Source: JAVDCA01 sp963819385 (lineage in GTDB: Bacteria > Pseudomonadota > Alphaproteobacteria > Rhizobiales > Xanthobacteraceae). Taken from it: a stretch of 64,000 nucleotides of DNA. Of the stretch, positions 1-9,047 are shown piece after piece. The position numbers and the translations under genes were made by a program. The notes below the pieces were generated by a model. The model made no database searches and was not told the DNA's origin. It worked only from the letters and a program-made list of their open reading frames with translations. The stretch is from NCBI GenBank assembly GCA_963819385.1, contig CAWFVV010000006.1, positions 2,914,001 through 2,978,000 of the forward strand, written 5' to 3'. Every line of letters starts with the position of its first letter. Position 1 is the first letter of the stretch.

Positions 1-2
1 CA

Positions 3-827
3 AAAAGGACGATACCTCTGAATCAACTGGCGGCGTTGCTACAGGCATACAGCAAGCCCATGGCAGCGCTCGCCCCATTGAGGATTACACATTCGTATTT
101 CTTGCGATCGTCATGGGGGACCGGCGCCGAGCACGTGGTTCTATGCCCGGCAGTGGTCAGCGGGACCATTTCAAGACCGGAGGACAAGGTATTCGTCTCA
201 ATGAAATCCAGCGGCGAACAAGCGCATGTCATTGTCGAAGGCGACGGCAACGCTGGCACCTGGAATTTCGTGTTCTGGCTCATGCGCGAAGAAGGCGTTT
301 GGCGGATGCAAAGTCTGCACTTTGGTCCAATCGCGTTTTCTGGAAAATCCGCCACAGATTATTTGACGCGCGCTCGCGAACAGCGGGACGTTGGCCATAT
401 GTTTAATGCCGCAATGCTATATTTAGCAGCAAGCAGTCTCGCATTCAGGGGCAATAACTTCCAGCTCGGCATTGGGCGAGAAATTGAAGCGGATGTAAAG
501 AATTTGCGCTTCCCGCCCCTGTTGGAGGGACAAACACCCTATCTTTGGCAGTTCGGAAAAGATTCGTTTCGCGTGCTGAACGTGCGGCCGTTTTTCGCCG
601 GTGGAGAAACCGATTTAACAATTCGGGTTGAACTGCCTAGCCTGAACGATGCCAAGGTGATCGAAGCCCAGAGCCATGCCCTCATCGGACATCTCACAAA
701 TGCTTATCCAGAGATTTTTGGTTCATTTGACGCAATAGTTGTTGAAGCGGTTGAGCCTAACGGCGTGCGGAGCTATCGGACGGTCCAGTACGGCCACGAA
801 GTGCCTGAAAAGGCGACTGTGCGGTAG
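3..827 (+). CDS. Hypothetical protein, 5' end outside the window
   Basis: The reading frame is open from the first bases of the window (phase begins at base 3) to a TAG at 827, so the true start is probably to the left; the first possible in-window start is a TTG at 36. The visible 275 codons show alternating hydrophobic and charged stretches with no transmembrane segment and no motif I recognise. A central part rich in Trp and Phe (around WNFVFWLMREEGVWRMQSLHF) suggests a beta-rich globular domain. Codon usage is less GC-biased than in the genes from 2.7 kb onward. Function unknown; coding nature is supported by length and composition only. Confidence 0.6.
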   Translation, partial: KRTIPLNQLAALLQAYSKPMAALAPLRITHSYFLRSSWGTGAEHVVLCPAVVSGTISRPEDKVFVSMKSSGEQAHVIVEGDGNAGTWNFVFWLMREEGVWRMQSLHFGPIAFSGKSATDYLTRAREQRDVGHMFNAAMLYLAASSLAFRGNNFQLGIGREIEADVKNLRFPPLLEGQTPYLWQFGKDSFRVLNVRPFFAGGETDLTIRVELPSLNDAKVIEAQSHALIGHLTNAYPEIFGSFDAIVVEAVEPNGVRSYRTVQYGHEVPEKATVR

Positions 828-1050
828 GATTGTTGCGGGGCCAAGGTCGGGGACCGACAGCTCTTGGTACATCGCGGAATTGATCGAGAGGGCCGATATC
901 GAAGGGGTAACCAAACCACCCCGCGGTATCTAGGCGCGGCGCCCGCGAGGCGTAGTGCAAAATCGTAGAGCGGCGCAGCATTGCTAATTGGATCGCATCG
1001 CGGGTTGCGGCATCATAGTGCCACGGCGAAAGAATATTGCCCATCTTCAT
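757..1050 (-). CDS. Possible small hypothetical protein
   Basis: A 97-codon frame reads leftward and overlaps the 3' end of the rightward hypothetical gene by about 70 bp. It starts ATG at 1050, with another in-frame ATG at 1044. The first 60 residues (beginning MKMGNILSPWHYDAATRDAI) have a protein-like composition, whereas the last 30 lie antisense to the neighbouring gene and look like noise. No clear ribosome-binding site is seen. It could be a short orphan protein or chance; I keep it because the 345-bp gap between the flanking genes is otherwise empty. Confidence 0.3.
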   Translation of the reverse strand: MKMGNILSPWHYDAATRDAIQLAMLRRSTILHYASRAPRLDTAGWFGYPFDIGPLDQFRDVPRAVGPRPWPRNNPTAQSPFQALRGRTGPSDSSARR

Positions 1051-1172
1051 CGGCCGTGGCGCGCCAGATACGCTCTTGATTTCACAACCAGATTAGCAAC
1101 CACCGAAAAGACTGCCGTGCGGATTATTGCCATTCGCACGCCATTCGTACGGCGAACGCCGGGAGATACGTC

Positions 1173-1526
1173 GTGGCAACAGATGTGAAAATCCTGGAAG
1201 GCGATTTCAGCACCCGCCACCGGTGCGTACTGCGGGATGGCACGCTTCACGTCACCACCTTGGACGGCAAGCGAGTCGAAATCAGCCTCACTGCGCTGGA
1301 GCCAATCGACGAGGCGACCATCAGCGACGACCCCAACACCGTAAGGACCACAAAGCATGCGCGGGGCAAGCGAACGTTCGTCGCACAACTCAATGATGGC
1401 AGCGAAAGATGGTTCAGGGCGCGCATGTTTCGTGACGAGTTCGCCGCTGAGATAATTCCGGTGGTCGGATGGAAGGACAGGCCAACCGGGCCGCCGCCAG
1501 AGGATGACGAGGAAGAAATCTTATGA
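1173..1526 (+). CDS. Hypothetical acidic-tailed protein
   Basis: This 117-residue protein begins at a GTG. It has many short beta-prone stretches, for example VLRDGTLHVTTLDGKRVEIS near residues 19-38, and ends in a strongly acidic tail (PPEDDEEEIL). No signal peptide or membrane segment is visible and I do not recognise the family. It stands alone between a 345-bp gap and a convergent secreted-protein gene. The ATG-rich alternatives in other frames are shadows; this frame is chosen for its regular hydrophobic pattern. Confidence 0.55.
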   Translation: MATDVKILEGDFSTRHRCVLRDGTLHVTTLDGKRVEISLTALEPIDEATISDDPNTVRTTKHARGKRTFVAQLNDGSERWFRARMFRDEFAAEIIPVVGWKDRPTGPPPEDDEEEIL

Positions 1527-1550
1527 GGCGGGCGCCGGTACCGCATGACT

Positions 1551-2210
1551 TCACCGGGCAGGGCGAGTTTGAACGCCGCGCGCAATGCGGTCCTTCACGA
1601 TAGCGGAAACCACCTCGGTTCGGAGATGGGCGGCGAACTTGTCGACCACATCTGCGGCCCCCTCCATTCCGGTGCAAGTCATTAGTTGCCGAAACAGCAC
1701 GGCCTTCGGTGCCTGGCATGCCGCATCAACTGCCGTGGCTATTGTCTCTGGCGCTTCATCGCTTGAGCGGACGAGTCTCGTCTGATCAACAAAGCACCGT
1801 TCGATTGCGGACCGAGCGCTTTTGGTGTCAAGGCACCTCGCCATTGGACTTGGCTCTAGACCGGGAATTGCTTTTCCCTCAAATCGAAGTTGGCGTTCTT
1901 CGAATGCTAGATGGCTAAAGGTTGCGATGAGTTGAGACTGCTCCTCATCCGACACGCCGGCACGCCGCATCGCACCTACAGCGGCGGTGATATGTTTTTT
2001 GCACGCGGAAGCGATTGCACGCTCGACCTCATCAAATTTCGAGCCTTCGCGCTTTTGGTCGATGCCCGTGGTCAGTGCGCAAGATTGATAGGCGGCGAAG
2101 TCAAATTTAGCGGCCTGCGGCAAAGTCTTTTCAAATTGCTGAAGGGCGCTCTCCGCTGCAGCAGTGCTTCCGAGCATCGTCAGTAGGAACGCGAGCTTCC
2201 ATTTTCGCAT
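1551..2210 (-). CDS. Secreted hypothetical protein
   Basis: The product is 219 residues long. It starts with a clear Sec signal peptide (MRKWKLAFLLTMLGSTAAAE, cleavage expected after AAA/AE), so the mature protein is probably periplasmic. Five or more cysteines (for example SCALTTG, SACKKH, ARCLDT, RCFVDQ, TCTGME) are spread along it and could form disulfides. An upstream in-frame ATG at about 2234 exists, but the start at 2210 places the lysine-rich signal sequence at the N terminus. The family is not recognised. The gene converges with the preceding hypothetical gene. Confidence 0.6.
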   Translation of the reverse strand: MRKWKLAFLLTMLGSTAAAESALQQFEKTLPQAAKFDFAAYQSCALTTGIDQKREGSKFDEVERAIASACKKHITAAVGAMRRAGVSDEEQSQLIATFSHLAFEERQLRFEGKAIPGLEPSPMARCLDTKSARSAIERCFVDQTRLVRSSDEAPETIATAVDAACQAPKAVLFRQLMTCTGMEGAADVVDKFAAHLRTEVVSAIVKDRIARGVQTRPAR

Positions 2211-2272
2211 CTCTGTGAATTTCACAGGGTCCATCAATGTCAACTCAGAGTGGCAGGCGAATCCTTCGCCCG

Positions 2273-2545
2273 TCAAGCGCCGTCCCTGAGCGCGGCGAGC
2301 GCCGCATCCACTTCTTGGGTCATGCCCTGCTTTGGCATCGCGGCGCGCACCTCGCGCTCGAAAAGCGCCCGCGCGTTGGCCAGCTTGGCCCTCGCCGCGC
2401 GCGTGACGTCCAACCGAGCCCTGTCTCGCCGCACCACGTCCGGGCTCAGCCGGTCCTCGCGGTCGCCGCACAGGCGCTCGCGCTGCGCGTCGGTCAGCAG
2501 GCGCAGCGGCGTGGGCGCGTCGAGCACGGCCGAGACGACGTGCAC
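2273..2545 (-). pseudogene. Gene fragment, C-terminal piece of an unknown protein
   Basis: An open frame of 90 codons reads leftward and is rich in Arg, Ala and Leu (for example LLTDAQRERLCGDREDRL), with a helical, protein-like pattern. It continues without a stop for a short way above 2545, but the coding pattern dissolves near 2552, exactly where a different fragment begins on the other strand. I read it as the 3' part of a gene that lost its 5' end by rearrangement. The original function is unknown. Confidence 0.35.
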
Positions 2546-2559
2546 CTCGCCCGCGCAGA

Positions 2560-2652
2560 TGGATCAAGGCGTTCATGACCGACTTCCGCGCCGCATTCCC
2601 CGATCTCAATTTCTGGGGCACGGCGGATCTGATCGCCGAGGGCGACTACGTC
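2560..2652 (+). pseudogene. Remnant of a SnoaL-like ester cyclase
   Basis: Thirty-one codons in the frame starting at 2560 read WIKAFMTDFRAAFPDLNFWG followed by TADLIAEGDYV. This matches the central signature of SnoaL-like polyketide cyclase/ester cyclase proteins (FRAAFPDL followed by an acidic GD-V strand). There is no start before it and the match ends abruptly at about 2652, eight bases before the stop codon of the leftward transferase gene. It is a fragment only, probably left by recombination. Confidence 0.5.
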
Positions 2653-2659
2653 CGTCCTC

Positions 2660-3862
2660 TCAAGAGGCCGCCCAGAGCTCGTGATAGTTGCTGAACCTGG
2701 CAAGCGTCTTGTCGTAGCGCGTCGGCTCGAGGATCGGCAGCAGGCGTTTCATCACGGCGTTGACCGGCTCCGAGGTATGTCGCACGTAGAGGTCGATCGG
2801 ATCGAGCGTGTGCCGCAGGTGCAGTTTCGGATCGTAGTTGAGTTCGCTGCTGCGGAACCATTTGCAACCGTCGGCGATCGCCCACCGGATCATGTCGCGA
2901 TAGATGTAATGGTAAAGGTGCAGGTCGAGCGCGACGTCGTAGTCGAGGCCGATATACTCCGCATAGATCGCGTCGTCCTGGATCATGCATGCCGCAAACG
3001 CGACTATCCTGCTGTTCTGCCGCCAGAGAAAGAATCGCGCCTTGTCCGGCATGCGGCGCCCGAGCTCGCAAAAATACGCCTCGGTCAGCTTCTCGAAGTG
3101 GAGCTTCGAGCGATGATAGACCTGGAGGTAGAGCGGATAGATTTGCGCGATGTGCGGCGTGACGTCGTGGACGACGCTCATGTCGATCGGAGCGGCGCGC
3201 TCTGCGGCTTGGAACTTCTTGCGCAGCTTCTTGCGCGTCGCGCTGTTGAGGGCGCGCGTCATGTACTCCTCGAAGCTCGGGTAGTCGATGGAGACTTTCG
3301 TCATCGGCATACTCGGGATGCGGGCGAATCCATGGTCGACGAAACATTCGAGCACAGGTCGATAGCGCGCCGGGAACTCCTTGAGCACGACCAGTCGCGC
3401 CCCGAGCGCGCGGGCCTGATGCCGCGTCCGTTCGGCGAGCAGCTCGGCGGTCGCGGCGCGGCAGGTCGCGTCGCCGTCGAGATGACCCTCGCCGGCGGCG
3501 CATCCGACCATCAGCGTGCGCGCGAGCATGAAGCGCGGGTATAGGCGGCGAACGGCGTGGATCAGCCTCCCAAAGCCCGGGGCCATGCCGACCAGGAGAT
3601 CCTGATCGAGCAGGAAGAAGGGCTGCACGGCGCGAACCTCGCCGCGCGCGTCTCTGATCACGAAATAGCGGTAGTCGAACTCGGGGTGGAGCGTGTCCTC
3701 CACCAGTTCATAATAACGATGATCCTTGCGCTCGTGCGCGAGCGCGCGGCGCCACGACGGCAGCAAGTGCAGGTTACCGCGCGCGACGACCTCGATACGC
3801 AACGGGCGCCCGAGCGGCGTGGCAGGTGGGATGTCGCCTGTTCGCTCGATGGAGCGCGGCAT
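2660..3862 (-). CDS. GNAT/FemAB-type acyltransferase (Acetyltransf_6-like)
   Basis: The 400-residue protein resembles the BioF2/FemAB-like GNAT superfamily (Acetyltransf_6). The N-terminal half carries a first degenerate acetyltransferase fold. The C-terminal half has the conserved run FFLWRQNSRIVAFAACMIQD, then YAEYIGLDYDV, LHLYHYIYRDMI and a terminal FSNYHELW. It probably transfers an acyl or aminoacyl group in the cytoplasm; the substrate cannot be read from sequence. I start at ATG 3862 (MPRSIERTGDIPP) rather than the open extension to 3961, which has no coding character. It is divergent from hpnG across about 330 bp. Confidence 0.7.
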   Translation of the reverse strand: MPRSIERTGDIPPATPLGRPLRIEVVARGNLHLLPSWRRALAHERKDHRYYELVEDTLHPEFDYRYFVIRDARGEVRAVQPFFLLDQDLLVGMAPGFGRLIHAVRRLYPRFMLARTLMVGCAAGEGHLDGDATCRAATAELLAERTRHQARALGARLVVLKEFPARYRPVLECFVDHGFARIPSMPMTKVSIDYPSFEEYMTRALNSATRKKLRKKFQAAERAAPIDMSVVHDVTPHIAQIYPLYLQVYHRSKLHFEKLTEAYFCELGRRMPDKARFFLWRQNSRIVAFAACMIQDDAIYAEYIGLDYDVALDLHLYHYIYRDMIRWAIADGCKWFRSSELNYDPKLHLRHTLDPIDLYVRHTSEPVNAVMKRLLPILEPTRYDKTLARFSNYHELWAAS

Positions 3863-4192
3863 TATGACTACTGGCCTCGCGGCGCAGACTTCTGTGATTT
3901 GATCGGAAGTGCCGCGTCGCCCGCGAGTTCGATTCTCGACGGACGGAACGCGCACCACCACACTTTATCACGACGTCGCAATGTCGAACCTGAATTATCT
4001 GTCAGAGACTGTCGCATTAGTCACGCAGGGTTCCCGCGGGGGGCAGGAACCCGGCTGCTGATTTGGAATTGTCCTGACGCTGAACGATCCCACGCATAGG
4101 AGGGATGCCCGGCGGACGCGTGAACGAGACTGCGATTGGAACCGGCGCGTTTGCGCGGCCGTCAAGCCCTTGTACCCGCCCGGGAGTCGAGG
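3863..4192. other. Intergenic region between the acyltransferase and hpnG
   Basis: About 330 bp separate the divergent acyltransferase and hpnG and should hold both promoters. I see an AGGAGG-like sequence at about 4098-4103 followed by an ATG at 4105, but that frame does not continue into hpnG. A TTCGATT stretch near 3928 resembles a tRNA T-loop, yet no cloverleaf can be built around it. No convincing -35/-10 pair was identified. Confidence 0.4.
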
Positions 4193-4957
4193 TTGGCAGC
4201 GGTCATTGGAGTCGCGGGACTGGCATTCGAGGCGCGCATCGCGTCTGGAACACACACGCGTGCCATCAGCGGAGGCGACGGCCGCACACTTGCAGCGTCG
4301 GTCGCATCCGCGATCGCCGGCGATTGTCGCGGCCTCGTCAGTTTCGGCATCGCCGGAGGGCTTGCCCCCGGTCTTCGTCCGGGAACGTGTCTCGTCGGAT
4401 CGACGATCATCACGGAGACGGCAACGTTCACGACCGATTGGAATTGGTCGCGCAATCTGCTGCGGCTCGTCCCGGGCGCGGTTCACGGGGCGATCGTGGG
4501 GCTTTCGCCTCCGGTCGTGGCGCATCCGGACGCCAAGCGCGCGCTGCATCTGCGCACCGGCGCGCTGGCAGTCGACAACAAATCCCACGTGGTGGCCCGC
4601 ATCGCCGCGGATCGCGCCCTGCCGATGGTAGCGGTCCGCGTCGTCCTGGATCCGGCCAATCGCGAGCTGCCGAAATCCGCGGTGGACGCCATGCGGCCCG
4701 ACGGCACGATCGACCTTGCGGTTCTCGTCCGTGAGTTGCTGAGCGATCCGAACGAGGTCCCGATGCTCTTGCGCATCGCAGTCGACGCGGTGGTCGGATT
4801 TGCGGCGCTGGTGCGCCGGCGGTCGCTGCTTGGTCCCGGCCTGGGGCTGCCCGGCTTGCAGGCGGAGCGACATCCGGCGCCCGCCGCGGGGCGTGGGACG
4901 GACATTCCCCAATCGACGATCTCCGGGTTTGAACAACAGTCCCTGGAGCACGCATGA
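4193..4957 (+). CDS. hpnG: Hopanoid-associated phosphorylase HpnG
   Basis: HpnG removes adenine from adenosylhopane to give ribosylhopane (via phosphorolysis), the step after HpnH in making extended C35 hopanoids. The sequence shows the nucleoside phosphorylase fold: IGVAGLAFEARIA at the start, the glycine loop LVSFGIAGGLAPGLRPG around residue 50, and the MVAVRVVLD strand followed by a C-terminal helical part. I choose the TTG at 4193 because a GGAG lies six bases upstream and it matches the usual HpnG N terminus; the frame is also open from a TTG at 4136. The stop overlaps the next start by four bases, indicating translational coupling with hpnO. Neither hpnH nor shc is present next to it. 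Confidence 0.85.
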   Translation: MAAVIGVAGLAFEARIASGTHTRAISGGDGRTLAASVASAIAGDCRGLVSFGIAGGLAPGLRPGTCLVGSTIITETATFTTDWNWSRNLLRLVPGAVHGAIVGLSPPVVAHPDAKRALHLRTGALAVDNKSHVVARIAADRALPMVAVRVVLDPANRELPKSAVDAMRPDGTIDLAVLVRELLSDPNEVPMLLRIAVDAVVGFAALVRRRSLLGPGLGLPGLQAERHPAPAAGRGTDIPQSTISGFEQQSLEHA

Positions 4958-6339
4958 GTCGCAACATCGCGGAGCTGTTTGCCGAGCGCGAGCGCGACCG
5001 CTACGCGCTGCACAGTCGTCATCTCGACGAGCAGATGGTCAGGGTCCTCCGCACGATCGGGTACGATGTCGGCTTTTGCCGAGGTGAGGGCCAGTATCTC
5101 TATGATCGCGAGGGCATTCGATACCTCGATCTCCTGAGCGGCTTCGGGGTCTTTGCGATCGGCCGCAACCATCCCGCCATGCGGGCGGCATTGACGAGCG
5201 TGCTCGACGGCGCGCTCCCCAATCTCGTGCAGATGGACGTCTCGACGCTGGCCGGCATCTTGGCCGAACGGCTGCTCGCGCGCGTGCCTTGTCTCGACAA
5301 GGTGTTCTTTGCGAATTCCGGAGGTGAGGCGGTCGAGGCAGCAATCAAGTTCGCGCGAGCGGCCACCGGCCGTTCAGGGATCGTCTACTGCGACCACGCG
5401 TTTCATGGCCTCTCGTATGGCGCGCTATCGCTCAATGGCGACAACACATTCCGCGACGGCTTCGGACCGCTGCTGCCCGATTGTCATCGCATTCCGTTCA
5501 ACAATCTTTTCGCGCTCGAGAAGGCGCTGCATGGGCGCACGATGGCCGCCTTCATCGTCGAGCCCATCCAGGGTAAAGGCGTCAATCTTCCCGACGACGA
5601 TTACCTCGAGAATGCGGCCGACCTCTGTCGCCGTCATGGGACATTGTTCGTGGCGGACGAGATTCAGACCGGGCTGGGGCGCACCGGTCGCTTTCTCGCC
5701 ATCGAGCATTGGAACGTAGAGCCGGACATGGTGCTGCTCGCCAAGGCATTGTCCGGCGGCCATGTTCCGGTGGGCGCCGTGCTGACGCGTAGATGCATCT
5801 TCGAGCGGATTTTCGATCGAATGGAGCGCGCCGTCGTCCATGGCTCGACGTTCGGCAAGAACGATCTTGCGATGGCGGCCGGCATCGCAACCCTCGATGT
5901 TCTGGCATCCGAAGGCCTGATCGAGAATGCGGCGCGGAGCGGAGAATACCTGTCACGCGGCCTCGCCGCCATGCGCGCCCGCTACGAGCTGTTGAACGAC
6001 GTGCGCGGCAAAGGCCTGATGATCGGCGTTGAGTTTGGAAGCCCCAAATCGTCGCTGAAGCTGCGGGCATCCTGGAACCTTCTCGAGGCCGCCAGCAAGG
6101 GGCTGTTCTGCCAGTTGATCACGATCCCGCTGTTCCGCGACCACAAGATTCTGAGCCAGGTCGCGGGCCATGGGAGTCACACGATCAAGCTTCTTCCGCC
6201 ACTCGTCATCTCCAGGGCGGACTGCGATTGGATCCTGAACGCATTCGATGTCGTCATCGCGGGAGGCCACCGGGTTCCGGGCGCCATGTGGTCGCTCGGC
6301 AAAACCCTGGCAGGCCAAGCCATGCGCGCCAGCGGATAG
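4954..6339 (+). CDS. hpnO: Class III aminotransferase HpnO (aminobacteriohopanetriol synthesis)
   Basis: This PLP-dependent class III aminotransferase of 461 residues converts the ribosylhopane-derived aldehyde to aminobacteriohopanetriol. The expected features are visible: the NSGGEAVEAAIKFARAATGR phosphate-binding region (from about residue 121), the VADEIQTGLGRTG aspartate (about D235) and the PLP lysine in LLAKALSGGHVPVG (about K264). The start overlaps the hpnG stop (ATGA), and hpnN follows 107 bp downstream, so the three genes form one hopanoid unit. Alternative class III substrates such as ornithine or beta-alanine are less likely given these neighbours. Confidence 0.85.
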   Translation: MSRNIAELFAERERDRYALHSRHLDEQMVRVLRTIGYDVGFCRGEGQYLYDREGIRYLDLLSGFGVFAIGRNHPAMRAALTSVLDGALPNLVQMDVSTLAGILAERLLARVPCLDKVFFANSGGEAVEAAIKFARAATGRSGIVYCDHAFHGLSYGALSLNGDNTFRDGFGPLLPDCHRIPFNNLFALEKALHGRTMAAFIVEPIQGKGVNLPDDDYLENAADLCRRHGTLFVADEIQTGLGRTGRFLAIEHWNVEPDMVLLAKALSGGHVPVGAVLTRRCIFERIFDRMERAVVHGSTFGKNDLAMAAGIATLDVLASEGLIENAARSGEYLSRGLAAMRARYELLNDVRGKGLMIGVEFGSPKSSLKLRASWNLLEAASKGLFCQLITIPLFRDHKILSQVAGHGSHTIKLLPPLVISRADCDWILNAFDVVIAGGHRVPGAMWSLGKTLAGQAMRASG

Positions 6340-6446
6340 TCGGTTGGGGCGGAGACGGAGGAAAGATGATCGCCGCGCACATCGTCCGGCCTCGCTGATG
6401 GCGCGAGGGATCTCCGCGTGAAATTCTGGCACGCGACCCGCATCCT

Positions 6447-9047
6447 ATGCTGAGACCGGCCATCATTCGCATTGTCGATGGGAGCGCCAAGCATCCCTGG
6501 TGGGTCGTTGCGCTGGCGCTGGCTCTATCGGCCTTGTCGGCGTTCTATGCCGAGCGGCATTTCGCCATCAAGACCGATATCAACGAGCTCATCTCGCCCG
6601 ATCTGCCCTGGTCTCGGCGCGTGCGAGAATACCTGAAAGCGTTTCCGCAACGGGAAATCCTCGTGGTGGTCGAGGCCCCGACGCCGGAACTCGTCGCGCG
6701 GGCGGCCAACCGGCTCCAGCTGGCACTCGAGGCCGACCGCAAACTTTTTCCTGCGGTTCGCCAACCACAAGGCGATCCGTTCTTTGCGCGCAATGGATTG
6801 CTGTATCTGCCCGTCGACGAGGTCAGCCGGGCTACGGCCTGGCTGACGCGAGCCGACGATCTGATCGACACGCTTGCCTCCGACCCGAGCCTTCGCGGCG
6901 CGCTCGATGCGCTGTCGCTCGGCATCATCGGCGTGCAGCGCAAGGAGATTCGGCTCGACGACACGGCGCAGACGCTGACCATGGCCGCCGAGACGATCGA
7001 AGCCGTTCTCGGCGGCCGCCCGGCGACGTTCTCCTGGCGCCTGCTGGCGAACAACAGGCCGGCGGAGCCGGGCGATCTGCGGCGCTTCATCGAAGTGCAG
7101 CCGAAGCTCGATTACGCCGCACTCGAACCGGGCCGCGCCGCGACCGACGCGATCCGCCAAGCGGCGGATCGCCTTGAGCTCGCAGCGGACGATCAGGCGC
7201 GCGTGCGCGTGACCGGGCTCATTCCGATGAACGACGCCGAGTTCGCGAGCGTCAAGCAGAACGCCGGTCTCAACGCCGCCGTGACGCTTCTGGCGTTGCT
7301 CGCCATCCTGTGGCTGGCGCTGCGTTCGGCGCGGATCATCGTCGCGGTCGCCGTCAGCATCGCGATCGGATTGGCGATTTCCGTGGCGTGGGGTCTCATT
7401 CTGGTCGGCGCGCTGAACCCGATCTCCGTCGGCTTCTTCGTGCTGTTTGTCGGGCTGGGCGTCGATTTCGGAATTCAGCTCAGCGTCCGTTACCGCGCCG
7501 AGCGCCACGAATGCGACGATCTGCATGCGGCCTTGCACCGCGCGGCGGTCAAGGCCGGCGGTCCCTTGGCGCTCGCCGCCGGCGCCACCGCGGTCGGGTT
7601 CGGGTCGTTCCTGCCCACCGATTATCACGGCTTGTCGGAGCTGGGGCAGATCGCCGGCTCGGGGATGATCATCGCGTTTCTGACCACGATCACCGTGGTG
7701 CCGGCGGTACTGGCGCTCCTCAGGCCGCCTGCCGAGCCGCGACCCGTGGGCTTTGCGGCGCTCGCTCCGCTCGATCTGCTGCTACAGCGCCACCGCGTCG
7801 CCGTGGTGGCGTTGACCGTCGTTGGCGTGCTGGCAGCCTCGCCGCTCCTGCTGTTCCTGCCGTTCGATTTCAACCCTCTCCATCTGCGCAGTCCGACGGT
7901 CGAATCGGTCGCGACCTTCCTCGAGCTGCGCAAGGATCCGCAGACGGGAGTGAATTCGATCGAAATCATCGAGCCGGATCTCGCCGCGGCAGACGCACTC
8001 GCGCGGCGGCTTGCAGGCCTTCCTCAGGTCTCGCAAGCGACGACGCTGAGCAGCCTGATCCCCGACGATCAGGATGAAAAGCTCCGCCTCATCCGCGACG
8101 CCGCCGCGGCGATCGGGCCTTCGCTCAACCCGACCGATGCGGTTCCGCCACCGACCGACCAGGAGACGATCGAGGCCTTGAGCGCGACCGTGGGTTCGCT
8201 GTCCCGGGCCGCGGCCGCCGAGCAGGGTCCAGGGGCGGACGCTGCGCGGCGCCTGTCGCGCGCCCTCGCGCGGCTGGCAAATGGTAACCCTGCGGTTCGT
8301 GCGCGCGCCGCGGCGACCATCGTCGAGCCGCTGCGGATCTCGCTCGATCAACTCAGGCAGCAGCTCCAGCCGCAGAAGATCAGCATCGAGACTGTTCCGC
8401 GCGATCTCGCGCGCGACTGGATCACCGACGACGGGCGCGCACGGGTCCGCGTGCTCCCTAAGGGCGACCAGGATGACACCGCCGTCCTGCGCGCCTTCGT
8501 GACGGGAGTGCTGGCGATCGAGCCCAATGCGACAGGCGAGGCGGTGGCGCTCTACGAGTCGGGCAGGACCGTCGTGCGGGCGTTCATCGAGGCGGGGACC
8601 TTCGCCCTGTCGGCCATCGCGCTGCTGCTGTGGATCGCGCTGCGGCGGATCGGCGACGTGCTGCTCACGCTCGTGCCGCTGGTGATCGCAGGCGCCGTCA
8701 CGCTGGAGCTCTGCGTCGTCATCGATCTGCCGCTCAATTTCGCCAACATCATCGCGTTGCCGCTGCTACTGGGCGTCGGCGTCGCGTTCAAGATCTATTA
8801 CATCATGGCGTGGCGCGCGGGAAAAACCGCGCTGCTGCAATCGGTGCTCACCCGCGCCGTGATCTACAGCGCCATGACGACGGCGGTCGCGTTTGGCAGT
8901 CTATGGATGTCGAGCCATCCCGGTACATCGAGCATGGGCAAGCTGATGGCACTCGCCCTGCTTTGCACGATGGCAGCCGCGGTGCTGTTCCAGCCCGCCT
9001 TGATGGGTCCGCCGCGCGAGACCAAGCGTTTGTCCGCCAGCCAATGA
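6447..9047 (+). CDS. hpnN: Hopanoid transporter HpnN (RND superfamily)
   Basis: The 866-residue protein is an RND/MMPL-type transporter known to move hopanoids from the inner to the outer membrane. It has a first transmembrane helix at about residues 19-34, a long periplasmic domain, and a block of helices at about 275-420 containing GLGVDFGIQLSVRYRAERHE and the ALAAGATAVGFGSFLPTDY region. A second periplasmic domain and a final helix block (about 705-855) follow. This two-fold repeat and length are typical of HpnN. It is co-directional with hpnG and hpnO. No frame break is present, in contrast with the FDH genes that follow. Confidence 0.88.
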   Translation: MLRPAIIRIVDGSAKHPWWVVALALALSALSAFYAERHFAIKTDINELISPDLPWSRRVREYLKAFPQREILVVVEAPTPELVARAANRLQLALEADRKLFPAVRQPQGDPFFARNGLLYLPVDEVSRATAWLTRADDLIDTLASDPSLRGALDALSLGIIGVQRKEIRLDDTAQTLTMAAETIEAVLGGRPATFSWRLLANNRPAEPGDLRRFIEVQPKLDYAALEPGRAATDAIRQAADRLELAADDQARVRVTGLIPMNDAEFASVKQNAGLNAAVTLLALLAILWLALRSARIIVAVAVSIAIGLAISVAWGLILVGALNPISVGFFVLFVGLGVDFGIQLSVRYRAERHECDDLHAALHRAAVKAGGPLALAAGATAVGFGSFLPTDYHGLSELGQIAGSGMIIAFLTTITVVPAVLALLRPPAEPRPVGFAALAPLDLLLQRHRVAVVALTVVGVLAASPLLLFLPFDFNPLHLRSPTVESVATFLELRKDPQTGVNSIEIIEPDLAAADALARRLAGLPQVSQATTLSSLIPDDQDEKLRLIRDAAAAIGPSLNPTDAVPPPTDQETIEALSATVGSLSRAAAAEQGPGADAARRLSRALARLANGNPAVRARAAATIVEPLRISLDQLRQQLQPQKISIETVPRDLARDWITDDGRARVRVLPKGDQDDTAVLRAFVTGVLAIEPNATGEAVALYESGRTVVRAFIEAGTFALSAIALLLWIALRRIGDVLLTLVPLVIAGAVTLELCVVIDLPLNFANIIALPLLLGVGVAFKIYYIMAWRAGKTALLQSVLTRAVIYSAMTTAVAFGSLWMSSHPGTSSMGKLMALALLCTMAAAVLFQPALMGPPRETKRLSASQ

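Noticed and set aside
3890..3965. Possible tRNA gene suggested by a TTCGATT T-loop-like sequence
   Set aside because: No acceptor stem, D-arm or anticodon arm can be paired around it.
4105..4734. Rightward frame starting behind AGGAGG ahead of hpnG
   Set aside because: Its composition is that of a shadow frame; the HpnG family sequence lies in another frame with its own ribosome-binding site.
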